From assembly GCA_019749805.1 (NCBI GenBank), contig JAIEPH010000015.1, positions 1 through 64,000 on the forward strand: DNA of 64,000 nt. The letters run 5' to 3'. The notes under the pieces are model-generated. The model saw only the letters and a program-made list of their open reading frames with translations. It had not been told where the DNA came from and searched no databases. Below are positions 25,083-34,642 of this stretch, one piece after another. Numbering within the stretch: the stretch's first letter is position 1; every line of letters begins with the position of its first letter. Both the position numbers and the translations under genes were made by a program. The stretch comes from Mycobacteriaceae bacterium. Its GTDB lineage: Bacteria; Actinomycetota; Actinomycetes; Mycobacteriales; Mycobacteriaceae.

Positions 25083-26861
25083 TCACAAGGTGTTGTCTTG
25101 TTGCTGGTCCTGCTTGTCGAGCAGGCGCGCGTAGCCGGCGCCCATGCCCAGCAGTATCAGGCCGACGACGAGGAACACCGCGACCCGGAAGATGCCGTCC
25201 AGGGTGCCGAGGTCGAATAGGAAGAGCTTCGCCATCGCCGCCCCCACCAGCGCCAATCCCCCGCCGATCGGCAGCGATCGAGTAGCTCGCGGTAAGCGTG
25301 CGGCGTAGATGAGCAGGGTGGCCGCCATCACGATCCAGCAGATCGTCGCGGCCATGTGCCCGGCGAAGAAACCGCGCTCCTCGCCACCGATCAGCACGCC
25401 TGCGGTGACGGTGAAGGTGGTGATCGCATACGCGGCGACCACAGCCGCCCCCGCCCACATAGCCGAATCGGGACCGTCGAGCGTCCACACGATCACCGCG
25501 ACGAAAGCGATCAACAGCAGGCTCGCGATCAGCGTGGACACCGCTGCCGCGGCATTGGTTTCGGTGGCGTAGATCAGCGAGCTCGGCGGTGCATAGCTGA
25601 GATAAAACGCGGCACCGACGCCGGCCAGGCCGAACGCGACCCACCGCGCAGTCGCCTCACGACGCGCGGCGACGGCCACGACGATCGCCATGGCCAGCAG
25701 GATCGGACCTGCGACGTACCCGTCGAACGCGACCAGCACCGCGATCGTCGCCGAGATCGCCGACAGCGCCGCCCAGATCGGCCGCACCGCGCCGTCGACA
25801 CCGGTGACACGGTCACCGATGACCACGATCGCCAGAAACGTCGCAGCCACGACGGCCGCCATCAGAGCGGCGACCGACCGGTCGGCAATCAGCGCCACGC
25901 ACAGCACGGGCAGCACACCGGCGCCGGTAACCAGCGCCATCAACACACGATTGGTGGTCCGCGGCAGCAGGATCAGCGCGGCGACGACGGCCAGCCCCGC
26001 CGCGATGGCGCATGCCCCGACCAGCCACAGGTCGCGCCGGTCGTCGAAGTGCAGGGCCAGTAGGGCGATGAGCAGCGGGAACGTGCTGGCAGCGATGCGC
26101 GCACAGTGCAGCCAGATCCAATCCTTGCCCACCTGCACCGGTAGCGACGCGGCGGCGAGCGCCAGCATGAAGCCAACGAGCAGCAGGGTGACACCGTCAG
26201 TCACCACGGGTGCCAGCACGATCAGCGGGACCAGTACCAGCACGCCGAGTTGCTGTGAGTCCCACCGCCGGGCCAAGGTCAGCCCGCCGCCGCCGATGAT
26301 CGCGGCGGTGACGAGACCGACCGGCGCCGACACCCAGCCGTAGATGGTCGTCACCGCGATGACGTCGATATAGGCCGCGGCGACACCGGTTGCGGCCAGG
26401 GCGATCGCGCCGACCCGGCCACCGGGCCGCCGGTACAGCCAGGCGCCCACTCCGACCAGCGCGCCGGCCAGCAACGCGCCGCCGGCCACCCGGATCTCGG
26501 GACGCAAAATGCCTGCCTGCGCGGCCAGCACAACCAGCAGCACGACCCCGATCAACGTGACGGCCACCCCCGCGACCGCGAGCAGCTTGCCGATCCACCC
26601 CTCGTCGCGCGGCGGCTTCTGCGCCGCCGGTGGCGCCGGGTACGCCGGTGGCGTGACAAGCGGCTGGACCTGGGGCGGGTACTGGTACTGCGGCCCGTAC
26701 GGTGCTACCGGTTGCGCGACCACAGCCGGCTGCCGCTCTTCGGACAGCAGACGGTCCAGTGCGCTGAGGTCTGCCGATACCCTCGCCATGTACTGCGATA
26801 TCGCCGAGAAATCAGCGGAGACGCGAGCGATGAGGGCGCGTTGTTCGGTCATGGCTGACAT
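25083..26861 (-). CDS. DUF2339 polytopic membrane protein
   Basis: 592 residues. The N-terminal 45 residues may form a coiled coil (RALIARVSADFSAISQYMARVSADLSAL), followed by a Pro/Gln/Tyr-rich linker and then about 16-18 hydrophobic segments over 90-575, ending in a polar Gln-rich tail. DUF2339 membrane proteins have no established function. ATG 26852 (MTEQRALI) is an alternative start. It lies downstream of the response regulator gene on the same strand (36-bp gap), so it could be part of that operon. Confidence 0.85.
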   Translation of the reverse strand: MSAMTEQRALIARVSADFSAISQYMARVSADLSALDRLLSEERQPAVVAQPVAPYGPQYQYPPQVQPLVTPPAYPAPPAAQKPPRDEGWIGKLLAVAGVAVTLIGVVLLVVLAAQAGILRPEIRVAGGALLAGALVGVGAWLYRRPGGRVGAIALAATGVAAAYIDVIAVTTIYGWVSAPVGLVTAAIIGGGGLTLARRWDSQQLGVLVLVPLIVLAPVVTDGVTLLLVGFMLALAAASLPVQVGKDWIWLHCARIAASTFPLLIALLALHFDDRRDLWLVGACAIAAGLAVVAALILLPRTTNRVLMALVTGAGVLPVLCVALIADRSVAALMAAVVAATFLAIVVIGDRVTGVDGAVRPIWAALSAISATIAVLVAFDGYVAGPILLAMAIVVAVAARREATARWVAFGLAGVGAAFYLSYAPPSSLIYATETNAAAAVSTLIASLLLIAFVAVIVWTLDGPDSAMWAGAAVVAAYAITTFTVTAGVLIGGEERGFFAGHMAATICWIVMAATLLIYAARLPRATRSLPIGGGLALVGAAMAKLFLFDLGTLDGIFRVAVFLVVGLILLGMGAGYARLLDKQDQQQDNTL

Positions 26862-26897
26862 CGTGGCAGCCGGATCACCGTTTTCGGATGAGTAGGA

Positions 26898-27554
26898 CTA
26901 CTCGTCCAGTCCGTGTTCGATCGCGTATCGGGCCAATTCGACCCGATTCGCGACCTGGAGCTTGCGGAACGTGGCCTGCACGTGGTTCTCCACGGTGCGG
27001 TGGCTCAACGACAGCCTGGTGGCGATCTGCTTGGCGGTGAGTCCCTTCGCGACGTGCCGCAAGATCTCGGTCTCCCGTTCGGTGAGGCTGGGAGTGGCCG
27101 GCCCCGCTTCTGGGCTCGCCGCGATACGCCGGTACTCACCGAGGACCAAACCCGCCAGTCCCGGAGTGAAGACGGCCCGCCCCTCCGCGGTAGCCTGCAC
27201 GGCGTCACCGAGTTCCTGCTTCGAGGCACTTTTTACGAGATAGCCTGTCGCACCGGCTTTTACCGCTTCCAGTACGTCTTCCCGTTCGTCGGACGCCGAT
27301 AGCACCAGGATTCGCGAGGACGGCGAGACCGCAAGCACCTCCGCGGTCGCCTGCGCCCCGTCGCCGTCGGACAGCCGCATGTCCATCACGACGACATCCG
27401 GGAGCACGACCGCGGCCCGGCGACGCGCCGCCGCCACGCCGTCTGCGGTGGCGACAACGGCGAATCCGTCCTCGGCGAGATCGCGGGCCACCGCGTCGCG
27501 CCAGATCGGATGGTCGTCGACCACCATCACCGTCGGGGTACTGTCAGCTCCCAT
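26898..27554 (-). CDS. NarL/LuxR-family response regulator
   Basis: 218-residue two-component regulator. Receiver with acidic pair VVDDHP, phospho-acceptor Asp in VVVMDMRLSDGDG (about 54) and Lys in GYLVKSAS. The C-terminal LuxR HTH is complete (LTERETEILRHVAKGLTAKQIA, then LSHRTVENHVQATFRKL). ATG 27554 lies inside the 3-prime end of the kinase gene (28-bp overlap), so kinase and regulator are translationally coupled and clearly cognate. Target genes unknown; the upstream ABC transporter operon is the obvious candidate. Confidence 0.92.
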   Translation of the reverse strand: MGADSTPTVMVVDDHPIWRDAVARDLAEDGFAVVATADGVAAARRRAAVVLPDVVVMDMRLSDGDGAQATAEVLAVSPSSRILVLSASDEREDVLEAVKAGATGYLVKSASKQELGDAVQATAEGRAVFTPGLAGLVLGEYRRIAASPEAGPATPSLTERETEILRHVAKGLTAKQIATRLSLSHRTVENHVQATFRKLQVANRVELARYAIEHGLDE

Positions 27555-28657
27555 TCCGTCCCACATCCCGGCGAGGTGGTGAGCTTCGCGCTTCCACCCA
27601 GCCAATTCATTCGTCCGACAATCGATTTGGCCACCCCGACACGGCCCTCCCCGACCGCTTGCTCCAGCCTGCCCTTCGCGATTCCGACGCCGTCGTCGCG
27701 GATGCTGACCGTAACCGAGTCGCCGAGGTCCTCGAGCAGGACGTAGGCCCGGGCGTCGGGGCCGGCGTGGGCGGTCACGTTATCCAGCGCGTTCGCGGCG
27801 GCGCCGTACAGCTCGCCCGCCGTGGCCGTATCCAGCAGCACCGGTTCGGCGGGCACACTCACCGACACCACGTCCGAGGCCCGCTTGCGCAACAGTGCGC
27901 CGACGTCGGTCATCTCCCCGGCCGGCGTCTCGGTGTCGGCCGAGCTGACGAGTCGGCGCAGGGCGCGCTCCTGCTCGCCGGCCAGCTCAGCTAATTCGGC
28001 TGTGGCTCCGCCGATTTCGCGGCCGCGACGGGATACCAGCGCCAGCACCTGTATGGCACCGTCGTGCACCTGGCGCGACAACCTCTCCCGTTCTTGGTGT
28101 GAGGCGGCCAGCCGCGCGGCCTGTTCGAGTTCGGCGTGCGCACGCCGTGCCGTCTGTGCCGCCATGCCGACCGCGAGTCCGACCGCGAGCTCGATCACGA
28201 TTGTCGCGTTGCGACCCAGGTCGTAGTTGATGAAGCCCTTCACGATGGTGCTGGCGATCATCACCGCGACCCCGGCCAGCATCCCGGCGATCGGTCCGGA
28301 CAGGATGGCCGCAGAGATCGTGGCGTTGGTCGCCCACAGCGTCGTCGGCCACGACTGGTTGGCGAACGCCCACTGCTCGGAGGCGACGAACTCGGTGGAC
28401 AGGATCAGCGCGACGACGACGACGATCTCGGCCACCACCCAGGACGCGCGCCTGCCGAAGCCACGCAGATACGCGAACGCACACAACGCACTCCAGGCGA
28501 GCAGCACGGCGAACAGCGCCCAGCCGATCGCCGGACGGTCGAGTTCGCCGTTGACGGCGATCTGAAAGCCCAGTGCGTAAATACAGCTGAGCAGACGGAA
28601 AACCTGGGCTGCCCGCCATAGCGGCGTGGCCGGATCCGGTTGGCTCGCCGCAGGCAT
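27527..28657 (-). CDS. Membrane sensor histidine kinase (HisKA_3 type)
   Basis: 376 residues: six hydrophobic segments in 20-170, a short coiled linker, the HisKA_3 dimerisation box with phospho-acceptor His in RLSRQVHDGAIQVLALV, and a HATPase domain with N-box ANALDNVTAHAG, the DDGVG G1 box and a final GCGTEWELTVP. There is no extracytoplasmic domain, so the signal is probably sensed in the membrane, as in MacS/NarX-like kinases of actinobacteria. Its ATG shares one base with the stop codon of the ABC ATPase gene (TAATG), placing it in the transporter operon. Confidence 0.92.
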   Translation of the reverse strand: MPAASQPDPATPLWRAAQVFRLLSCIYALGFQIAVNGELDRPAIGWALFAVLLAWSALCAFAYLRGFGRRASWVVAEIVVVVALILSTEFVASEQWAFANQSWPTTLWATNATISAAILSGPIAGMLAGVAVMIASTIVKGFINYDLGRNATIVIELAVGLAVGMAAQTARRAHAELEQAARLAASHQERERLSRQVHDGAIQVLALVSRRGREIGGATAELAELAGEQERALRRLVSSADTETPAGEMTDVGALLRKRASDVVSVSVPAEPVLLDTATAGELYGAAANALDNVTAHAGPDARAYVLLEDLGDSVTVSIRDDGVGIAKGRLEQAVGEGRVGVAKSIVGRMNWLGGSAKLTTSPGCGTEWELTVPRR

Positions 28658-29418
28658 TACAACACCTTTGACAGAAACGCCTTCGTCCGTTCGTGTTGTG
28701 GATTGCTCAACACCTCACGAGGCGGCCCGCTTTCGACCACCACACCGCCGTCCATGAACACCAAATGGTTGGCGACCTCGCGGGCGAAGCCCATCTCATG
28801 GGTCACCACCACCATCGTCATCCCCTCGGCAGCAAGCTTTTTCATCACCTCGAGAACCTCACCGACCAGCTCGGGGTCCAGTGCCGAGGTGGGCTCGTCG
28901 AACAACATCAGCTTGGGGCTCATCGCCAGGGCACGGGCAATTGCCACCCGCTGCTGCTGTCCTCCGGAGAGTTGAGCCGGATACGCGTCGGCTTTCTCCG
29001 ACAGCCCAACCTGTCTGAGCAGATCCTTGCCCCGCGCCATCGCCTCGGCCTTCTTGAGGCGCTTGACGTGGATGGGTGCCTCGATGACATTCTCCAGCGC
29101 GGTGCGATGCGGGAACAGGTTGAAGTGCTGGAACACCATTCCGATTTCGCGGCGCTGCTTTGCGGCGTCACGGGGCGACATCTCGTACAGCTTCGAACCT
29201 TTGTCGCGGTAGCCAATCAACTCACCGTCGACATAGAGCCGGCCGGCATTGACCTGCTCGAGGTGATTGATGCACCGTAGGAACGTCGACTTACCGGAGC
29301 CGGACGGGCCGACCATCACCAGCACCTCGCCCTTGCCGATCTCGAGCGTGATGCCCTTCAGAACTTCCAGCGCGCCAAAGCTTTTGCACACCGATTCGGC
29401 CTTGACCATCGGGGTCAT
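28657..29418 (-). CDS. glnQ: Polar amino acid ABC transporter ATPase (GlnQ-like)
   Basis: 253-residue PAAT-family ATPase: Walker [11 protein letters not shown]-loop [18 protein letters not shown], signature LSGGQQQR, Walker [15 protein letters not shown] and switch His in [14 protein letters not shown]. Overlaps the permease gene by 4 bp. Couples ATP hydrolysis to uptake of a polar amino acid, possibly glutamine or glutamate. Confidence 0.93.
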   Translation of the reverse strand: MTPMVKAESVCKSFGALEVLKGITLEIGKGEVLVMVGPSGSGKSTFLRCINHLEQVNAGRLYVDGELIGYRDKGSKLYEMSPRDAAKQRREIGMVFQHFNLFPHRTALENVIEAPIHVKRLKKAEAMARGKDLLRQVGLSEKADAYPAQLSGGQQQRVAIARALAMSPKLMLFDEPTSALDPELVGEVLEVMKKLAAEGMTMVVVTHEMGFAREVANHLVFMDGGVVVESGPPREVLSNPQHERTKAFLSKVL

Positions 29419-30350
29419 GGATGTGCCTCTCCCGCGAGTCCCTGTGCTTTGGCAAGCGCCTCGAGCTGTTTGGTCGTCAACTTGCGGGACGCGCCGCGGG
29501 CAAAGTGTTTCTCCAGGTAATACTGCCCGACCATCAGGATGCTCGTGATCACCAGGTACCAGGTCGCCGCGACCAGCAGCAGCGGCACCGGCTCGAAGGT
29601 CCGCGCGGCGATTTCACGCGAGGTGATGCCGTACAGGTCGAGCGTGAACGGCACGGCGGTCACCAGCGACGTCGTCTTGAGCATGCTGATCACCTCGTTG
29701 CCGGTCGGCGGGATGATCACGCGCATCGCTTGCGGCAACACCGTGCGCCACATCGCCATCCCCCACGACATGCCCAACGCGGTCGACGCTTCCATCTGTC
29801 CCTCTGGGACGGAACTGATTCCGGCACGGATGATCTCGGCCATGTAGGCGGCCTCGTTGAGCGCCAAACCGAGGATCGCCAGCAGGAACGGAATCGACAG
29901 CACCTGCAGATCAAGCTGGAAGAACGCCGGCCCGAAGGGCACCCCGAGCCGGATGTTCTGGTAGATCGTCGGGATCAGGCCCCAGAAGACGAGCTGAACG
30001 TAGATCGGCGTGCCGCGGAAAATCCACAGATACACCCACGACACCGCTTGGAAGATGGGGTTCGCCGAGAGTCGCATCACCGCAAGCACGACGCCGAGCA
30101 CGATCGCCAGCACCATGGAGTAGAGGGTCAACTGCAGCGTGTTGAGTACACCAACCGTCAACACCCGCTCGTTGAACAGGTACTCCGCGTAGACGCTCCA
30201 GCGGTACGCCGGATTCGTCGCCGCCCCATAGAGAAACAGCGCGACGAGAATGACGATGACGACCGCCGCCACCCACCGCCACGGGTGACGCAGGGGAATT
30301 GCATCGATTGCGGCCGGCGCGCTAGGTGGCGACGTGTCGACATCAGTCAT
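29415..30350 (-). CDS. Polar amino acid ABC transporter permease
   Basis: 311-residue HisM/GlnP-type permease. A hydrophilic Pro/Ala lead, one extra N-terminal TM, then the PAAT core with [38 protein letters not shown] and the EAA loop [24 protein letters not shown]...[24 protein letters not shown] single permease gene implies a homodimer. Ends within the ATPase start (ATGA). Confidence 0.93.
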   Translation of the reverse strand: MTDVDTSPPSAPAAIDAIPLRHPWRWVAAVVIVILVALFLYGAATNPAYRWSVYAEYLFNERVLTVGVLNTLQLTLYSMVLAIVLGVVLAVMRLSANPIFQAVSWVYLWIFRGTPIYVQLVFWGLIPTIYQNIRLGVPFGPAFFQLDLQVLSIPFLLAILGLALNEAAYMAEIIRAGISSVPEGQMEASTALGMSWGMAMWRTVLPQAMRVIIPPTGNEVISMLKTTSLVTAVPFTLDLYGITSREIAARTFEPVPLLLVAATWYLVITSILMVGQYYLEKHFARGASRKLTTKQLEALAKAQGLAGEAHP

Positions 30351-30359
30351 TTGGGACCT

Positions 30360-31277
30360 CTAGTTGATGGCGCCGTTGATCACTGGCTTGTCGATCATCC
30401 CGTTCTCGACGCCCCAGTTCTTGGCGATCTCCTCGTATTTACCCGACTCGATCAGATGCTCGAGCGCCTTCTGCAGGGACTGCGCCAGCGGCGAACCCTT
30501 CTGTACCGGCCAGCCGTACGGCGCGGAGTCGAAGATCTCGCCTGCGGCCTCCAGCTTTCCGTTGCTCTGCTTGATCGCGTACGACGTCACGGGCGAGTCG
30601 GCGGACATGGCGTCCACCTGACCGAGCACCACGGCGTTGGTTGCGGCATCCTGCCCGTCGAAGGACACGATCTCGATCGGCGGCTTGCCCGCGTCGACGC
30701 ATGCCTTGCTCTTGGCCGGCAGCTCCTCGGTCTCCTCGGTCGTGGTGGCCTGCACCGCAACCTTCTTGCCGCACGCGTTGTTCGGATCGATCGGCGAGCC
30801 GGGACGTTGCGCCCAGAGAATGCCCGCACTGAAATAAGTTACGAAGTCGACCGATTCCTCGCGCTCTTTGGTGTCGGTGAATGACGACATCCCGACGTTG
30901 TATGTGCCGCCCTGAATCGACGGAATGATCTTGGCAAAGTCCGATTCGCGGTACTCGGCTTCCAGCCCCAGAGTTCCGGCTATCGCATTCATCAGATCGA
31001 CGTCGAAGCCGACTATCTTGCCGCTGGGATCCTTGAATTCGTTCGGCGGGTAAGGAATGTTGACGCCGACGATCAGCTTGCCGGACTCTTTGATCGCCTC
31101 TGGAACGGTGTTCGCGATCTCCTCGACCTTATCGGCCGCGGCCGTCGGGCTGCCGGTCGGACTTTCGCTGGTGTTGGTACCGCTCGCGCATCCCGAGAGG
31201 AGCAGTGCGCCAGTCGCAGCAAACACACCCGCGATACGCAGAAGTTTCCCTCGGCGGTCTTGACACTCACGTAGCAC
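30360..31277 (-). CDS. Polar amino acid-binding lipoprotein of the ABC transporter
   Basis: 305-residue type II binding protein: signal peptide with lipobox LLLSGC, Ser/Thr-rich linker, then the SBP_bac_3 fold (GKLIVGVNIPYPPNEFKD, GFDVDLMNAIAG, GTYNVGMSSFTDTKER). Two cysteines (NACGKK and KACVDAG) may pair. The start appears to be GTG 31277, since the signal peptide begins right after it, although no strong ribosome site precedes it. First gene of the SBP-permease-ATPase-kinase-regulator operon; the promoter is in 31278-31463. Confidence 0.92.
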   Translation of the reverse strand: MLRECQDRRGKLLRIAGVFAATGALLLSGCASGTNTSESPTGSPTAAADKVEEIANTVPEAIKESGKLIVGVNIPYPPNEFKDPSGKIVGFDVDLMNAIAGTLGLEAEYRESDFAKIIPSIQGGTYNVGMSSFTDTKEREESVDFVTYFSAGILWAQRPGSPIDPNNACGKKVAVQATTTEETEELPAKSKACVDAGKPPIEIVSFDGQDAATNAVVLGQVDAMSADSPVTSYAIKQSNGKLEAAGEIFDSAPYGWPVQKGSPLAQSLQKALEHLIESGKYEEIAKNWGVENGMIDKPVINGAIN

Positions 31278-31463
31278 GGTTTCTCTACTTTCTGCCTCGT
31301 TGATCCAGCGAGAAGCGCCGGTAGGGGAACAGTAGTAGAGACGTAGGCAGGCGGCAGGGGAACACGAACGGCCGACGAATTCCGTGGCGCTCCAATGACA
31401 CGGTTTGCATACGGAACGGGGAATTCTCGGGCCTCGGTATTACGTTTGTGCGAAACTGCGCGC

Positions 31464-32060
31464 ATGGAAAGTCCTGCTCAACCAAGCATGCTGCGGCACC
31501 TTTGGAAGTCGGCACTAGCCACCGGAATCCTGGTGTTGATTCTCGGGGTTCTGGTCCTGTGGCGGCCCGCTGCAGCGATCTTCGTCACCGCCATTTTCTT
31601 CGGTGCTTATCTTCTCGTCACCGGCATCTCGCAAGTCGTCATGGCGTTCAGTCTGAAGTCGTCCCTCGGCGGCAGAGTCCTGTTGTTCATCGGCGGCGCG
31701 GCGGCACTGGTGCTGGCCGTTCTCTGTTTCATCAACTTCTCGAACTCGATCGAGCTGCTGGCCATCTGGATCGGCATCGGGTTCATCTTCCGCGGCGTCG
31801 CGACGCTGATGTCGGCGGTCTCCGACCCCACCCTGCCGGGACGCATCTGGGAAATCTTCATCGGCGCGCTGGGTGTGATCGCGGGCATCATCATGTTCGC
31901 GTGGCCCATGGAAGGGCTGGTCGCCGTCACCCAGGTCACCGGCATCATCCTGATATTCCTCGGCGCAGCCGAGATCGGCACGGCATTCGCCATCCGCAAA
32001 GCCTCCAAGGGCCTCGGCGGCACCGCCCCTGCACCTTCGACAGAAGCGCCGGTGAGCTAA
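31464..32060 (+). CDS. HdeD/DUF308 membrane protein
   Basis: 198 residues with six TM segments arranged as three pairs, typical of the DUF308/HdeD family, which in E. coli is linked to acid resistance at high density. The Pro/Ala/Ser-rich C-terminal tail is polar. ATG 31464 begins the conserved part; upstream in-frame codons look non-coding. It lies 62 bp before cydA on the same strand, but cydA has its own promoter signals. Function in mycobacteria unknown. Confidence 0.82.
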   Translation: MESPAQPSMLRHLWKSALATGILVLILGVLVLWRPAAAIFVTAIFFGAYLLVTGISQVVMAFSLKSSLGGRVLLFIGGAAALVLAVLCFINFSNSIELLAIWIGIGFIFRGVATLMSAVSDPTLPGRIWEIFIGALGVIAGIIMFAWPMEGLVAVTQVTGIILIFLGAAEIGTAFAIRKASKGLGGTAPAPSTEAPVS

Positions 32061-32066
32061 CGCACA
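32051..32066 (+). promoter_or_regulatory. Candidate CRP (cAMP receptor protein) site for cydA
   Basis: GGTGA-GCTAAC-GCACA agrees with TGTGA-N6-TCACA at 8 of 10 positions. Its centre is about 43 bp upstream of the predicted start point from the TAGGCT -10 box, close to a class II activator position. It overlaps the stop codon of the preceding gene. Confidence 0.4.
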
Positions 32067-32089
32067 CTGATTTCTACTACGCTCTGTCG

Positions 32090-32095
32090 TAGGCT
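32090..32095 (+). promoter_or_regulatory. -10 box of cydA
   Basis: TAGGCT, 27 nt before ATG 32123; a ribosome site (GGGAGAGG) follows, so this transcript has a short leader. Confidence 0.5.
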
Positions 32096-32122
32096 GGTGG
32101 AACAGCCACGGGAGAGGTTCAC

Positions 32123-33583
32123 ATGGACGCACTCGATGTGTCGCGGTGGCAGTTCGGAACGACCACCGTCTACCACTTCATACTCGTCCCCCTCACCATC
32201 GGGCTGGCTCCGCTCATCGCCGCCATGCAGACGGCGTGGGTCGTCACCGGCAATCCCGCCTGGTACCGGCTGACCCGGTTCTTCGGCAAGCTGTTCCTGA
32301 TCAATTTCGCGCTCGGCGTCGCAACCGGCATCGTGCAGGAATTTCAGTTCGGGATGAACTGGAGCGAATACTCGCGCTTCGTGGGCGATATCTTCGGCGC
32401 GCCCCTGGCATTCGAGGGGCTGATCGCGTTCTTCTTCGAGTCGACGTTCATCGGCCTCTGGATCTTCGGCTGGACGCGACTACCGCGTCTCGTCCACCTG
32501 GCATGTATCTGGATCGTCGCGTTCGGGGTCAACGCCTCGGCCTACTTCATCATCGCGGCGAACTCGTTCATGCAGCATCCCGTTGGCGCCAAATACAATC
32601 CGGAGACCGGGCGCGCCGAACTGGTCGACTTCGGCGCCCTGCTGACCAACAACACGGCGATCTGGGCGTTCCTGCACGCCGTGGCCGGAGCATTCCTCAC
32701 CGCAGCCGTTTTCGTTGCCGCAGTGAGTGCCTGGCTGATGGTGCGGTCGGTCAAGCGCGCGGACGAAACCGAACAGGCACGCACCATGTACCGGCCCGCA
32801 ACCATCGCGGCCAGCCTGGTCGCGCTGGTGGCCGCAGGCGGCTTGTTCTTCACCGGAGACTTCCAGGGCAAGCTGATGTTCGTCCAACAGCCCATGAAGA
32901 TGGCGTCGGCGGAGTCGTTGTGCCACACCGAAACCGATCCTGACTTCTCGATCCTGACCGTCGGCACCCACAACAACTGCGACAGCGTCACCCACCTCAT
33001 CGAGGTGCCCTACGTGCTGCCCTTCCTTGCGGAGTCGAGGTTCAGCGGCGTCACCCTCGAAGGCGTCAACGATCTGCAGCAGGAATACCAGCAGAAGTTC
33101 GGCCCCGGCGACTACCGGCCCAACCTGTTCGTGACTTACTGGGCGTTCCGGGCCATGATCGGACTGCTGCTCGTGCCCGTCGTGTTCGCGCTCGCCGCGC
33201 TGTGGCTGACGCGTCGCGGCCGAATACCCGACCAACGGTGGTTCAGCCGGTTCGCGTTGATCACTCTGCCCACACCGTTCCTGGCCAACTCGGCGGGGTG
33301 GATCTTCACCGAGATGGGCAGGCAACCCTGGGTGGTGGTGCCCAACCCCACCGGCGATCAACTGGTGCGAATGACCGTGCAAGAGGGCGTATCCGGCCAT
33401 GCGACGGGCATGGTGGTGCTCTCACTGACCGTCTTCACGCTGCTGTACGGCGTGCTCGGCGTGATCTGGTTCTGGTTGCTACGCCGGTATGTGATCGAGG
33501 GTCCGCTGGAGCACGACTCCGAGCCCGTACCGCCGCCCGCGCCGCACGACGAGGACGTCGCTCCCCTGTCCTTCGCGTACTAG
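32123..33583 (+). CDS. cydA: Cytochrome bd quinol oxidase subunit I
   Basis: 486-residue subunit carrying hemes b558, b595 and d. It oxidises menaquinol and reduces oxygen at high affinity. Heme ligand His in TTVYHFILVPLT (near 19), the quinol-site region after FFTGDFQGKLMFVQQPMKMASAE, and the conserved FTEMGRQPW containing the Met ligand are all present. The Q-loop is of the short type usual in actinobacteria. A clear ribosome site precedes ATG 32123. First gene of cydABDC. Confidence 0.97.
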   Translation: MDALDVSRWQFGTTTVYHFILVPLTIGLAPLIAAMQTAWVVTGNPAWYRLTRFFGKLFLINFALGVATGIVQEFQFGMNWSEYSRFVGDIFGAPLAFEGLIAFFFESTFIGLWIFGWTRLPRLVHLACIWIVAFGVNASAYFIIAANSFMQHPVGAKYNPETGRAELVDFGALLTNNTAIWAFLHAVAGAFLTAAVFVAAVSAWLMVRSVKRADETEQARTMYRPATIAASLVALVAAGGLFFTGDFQGKLMFVQQPMKMASAESLCHTETDPDFSILTVGTHNNCDSVTHLIEVPYVLPFLAESRFSGVTLEGVNDLQQEYQQKFGPGDYRPNLFVTYWAFRAMIGLLLVPVVFALAALWLTRRGRIPDQRWFSRFALITLPTPFLANSAGWIFTEMGRQPWVVVPNPTGDQLVRMTVQEGVSGHATGMVVLSLTVFTLLYGVLGVIWFWLLRRYVIEGPLEHDSEPVPPPAPHDEDVAPLSFAY

Positions 33584-33592
33584 GAGTGTGTG

Positions 33593-34642
33593 ATGGGCCT
33601 ACAAGAGATGTGGTTCTTCATCATCGCCGTCCTGTTCGGCGGCTTCGTTCTGCTCGAGGGCTTCGACTTCGGGGTCGGCATGCTGATGGCCCCGTTCGGA
33701 CGGGCGGGCAAGAGCAGCGGCGCGGATCCCGAACAGCGCAGGCGCGCCGCGCTGAACACCATCGGTCCGGTGTGGGATGCCAATGAGGTCTGGTTGATCA
33801 CCGCGGGCGCAGCGATGTTCGCCGCGTTCCCGAACTGGTACGCCACGATGTTCTCGGCGCTGTATCTGCCCCTGCTGGCCATTCTGGTCGGAATGATCGT
33901 GCGCGTCGTCGGCATCGAATGGCGCGGCAAGATCGACGATCCGCGTTGGCGCACATGGGCCGACGCCGGTATCGCGGCCGGATCCTGGTTGCCCGCAGTC
34001 CTGTGGGGCGTCGCATTCGCGATCCTGGTGCGTGGTCTGCCCATCGATGCCGACGGCCAGGCTCACCTGTCGATCGGCGATGTCCTCAGCGGCTACACGA
34101 TTCTCGGCGGCCTGGCGACGGCGTCGCTGTTCGCGTTCTACGGGGCGGTGTTCGTGGCATTGAAGACCGCAGGTCCGGTACGCGACGACGCATTCCGCTT
34201 CGCCCGCGTGCTGTCGCTGCCGGCCATCGTGTTCGCAGGCGGGTTCGGACTCTGGACGCAACTGGCGCACGGCAAGACATGGACATGGTTGCCGCTGGGG
34301 ATCGCCGTGATCGCGCTGTTGACGGCGGTGGCACTGATGCTGACCCGCCGCCGGGAGGGCTGGGCGTTCGCCTCGACAATGGTGGTGGTCGCCTCGGTCG
34401 TGGTGCTGCTGTTCGGCACCATGTATCCGAATCTGTTGCCGTCCACGCTGAATCCGGACTGGAACGTGACGATCTACAACGGTTCATCGACGCCGTACAC
34501 GCTGGCGATCATGTCGTGGGCGTCATTGACGCTGCTGCCGCTGGTGCTCGGATACCAGGGATGGACCTACTGGGTGTTCCGCCGCAGGATCACCGCCGAT
34601 GCCATCCCGGCCTCAATCGGATTGTCACGGCAACGCACGTGA
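33593..34642 (+). CDS. cydB: Cytochrome bd quinol oxidase subunit II
   Basis: 349-residue integral membrane partner of CydA with about eight to nine TM segments. Typical motifs: the N-terminal LQEMWFFIIAVLFGGFVLLEGFDFGVGML, the GPVWDANEVWLITAGAAMFAAFPNWYA block and YPNLLPSTLNP. ATG 33593 is 9 nt after the cydA stop and has AGGAG nearby; GTG 33590 is in frame but less likely. The stop overlaps the cydD start by 4 bp. Confidence 0.97.
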   Translation: MGLQEMWFFIIAVLFGGFVLLEGFDFGVGMLMAPFGRAGKSSGADPEQRRRAALNTIGPVWDANEVWLITAGAAMFAAFPNWYATMFSALYLPLLAILVGMIVRVVGIEWRGKIDDPRWRTWADAGIAAGSWLPAVLWGVAFAILVRGLPIDADGQAHLSIGDVLSGYTILGGLATASLFAFYGAVFVALKTAGPVRDDAFRFARVLSLPAIVFAGGFGLWTQLAHGKTWTWLPLGIAVIALLTAVALMLTRRREGWAFASTMVVVASVVVLLFGTMYPNLLPSTLNPDWNVTIYNGSSTPYTLAIMSWASLTLLPLVLGYQGWTYWVFRRRITADAIPASIGLSRQRT

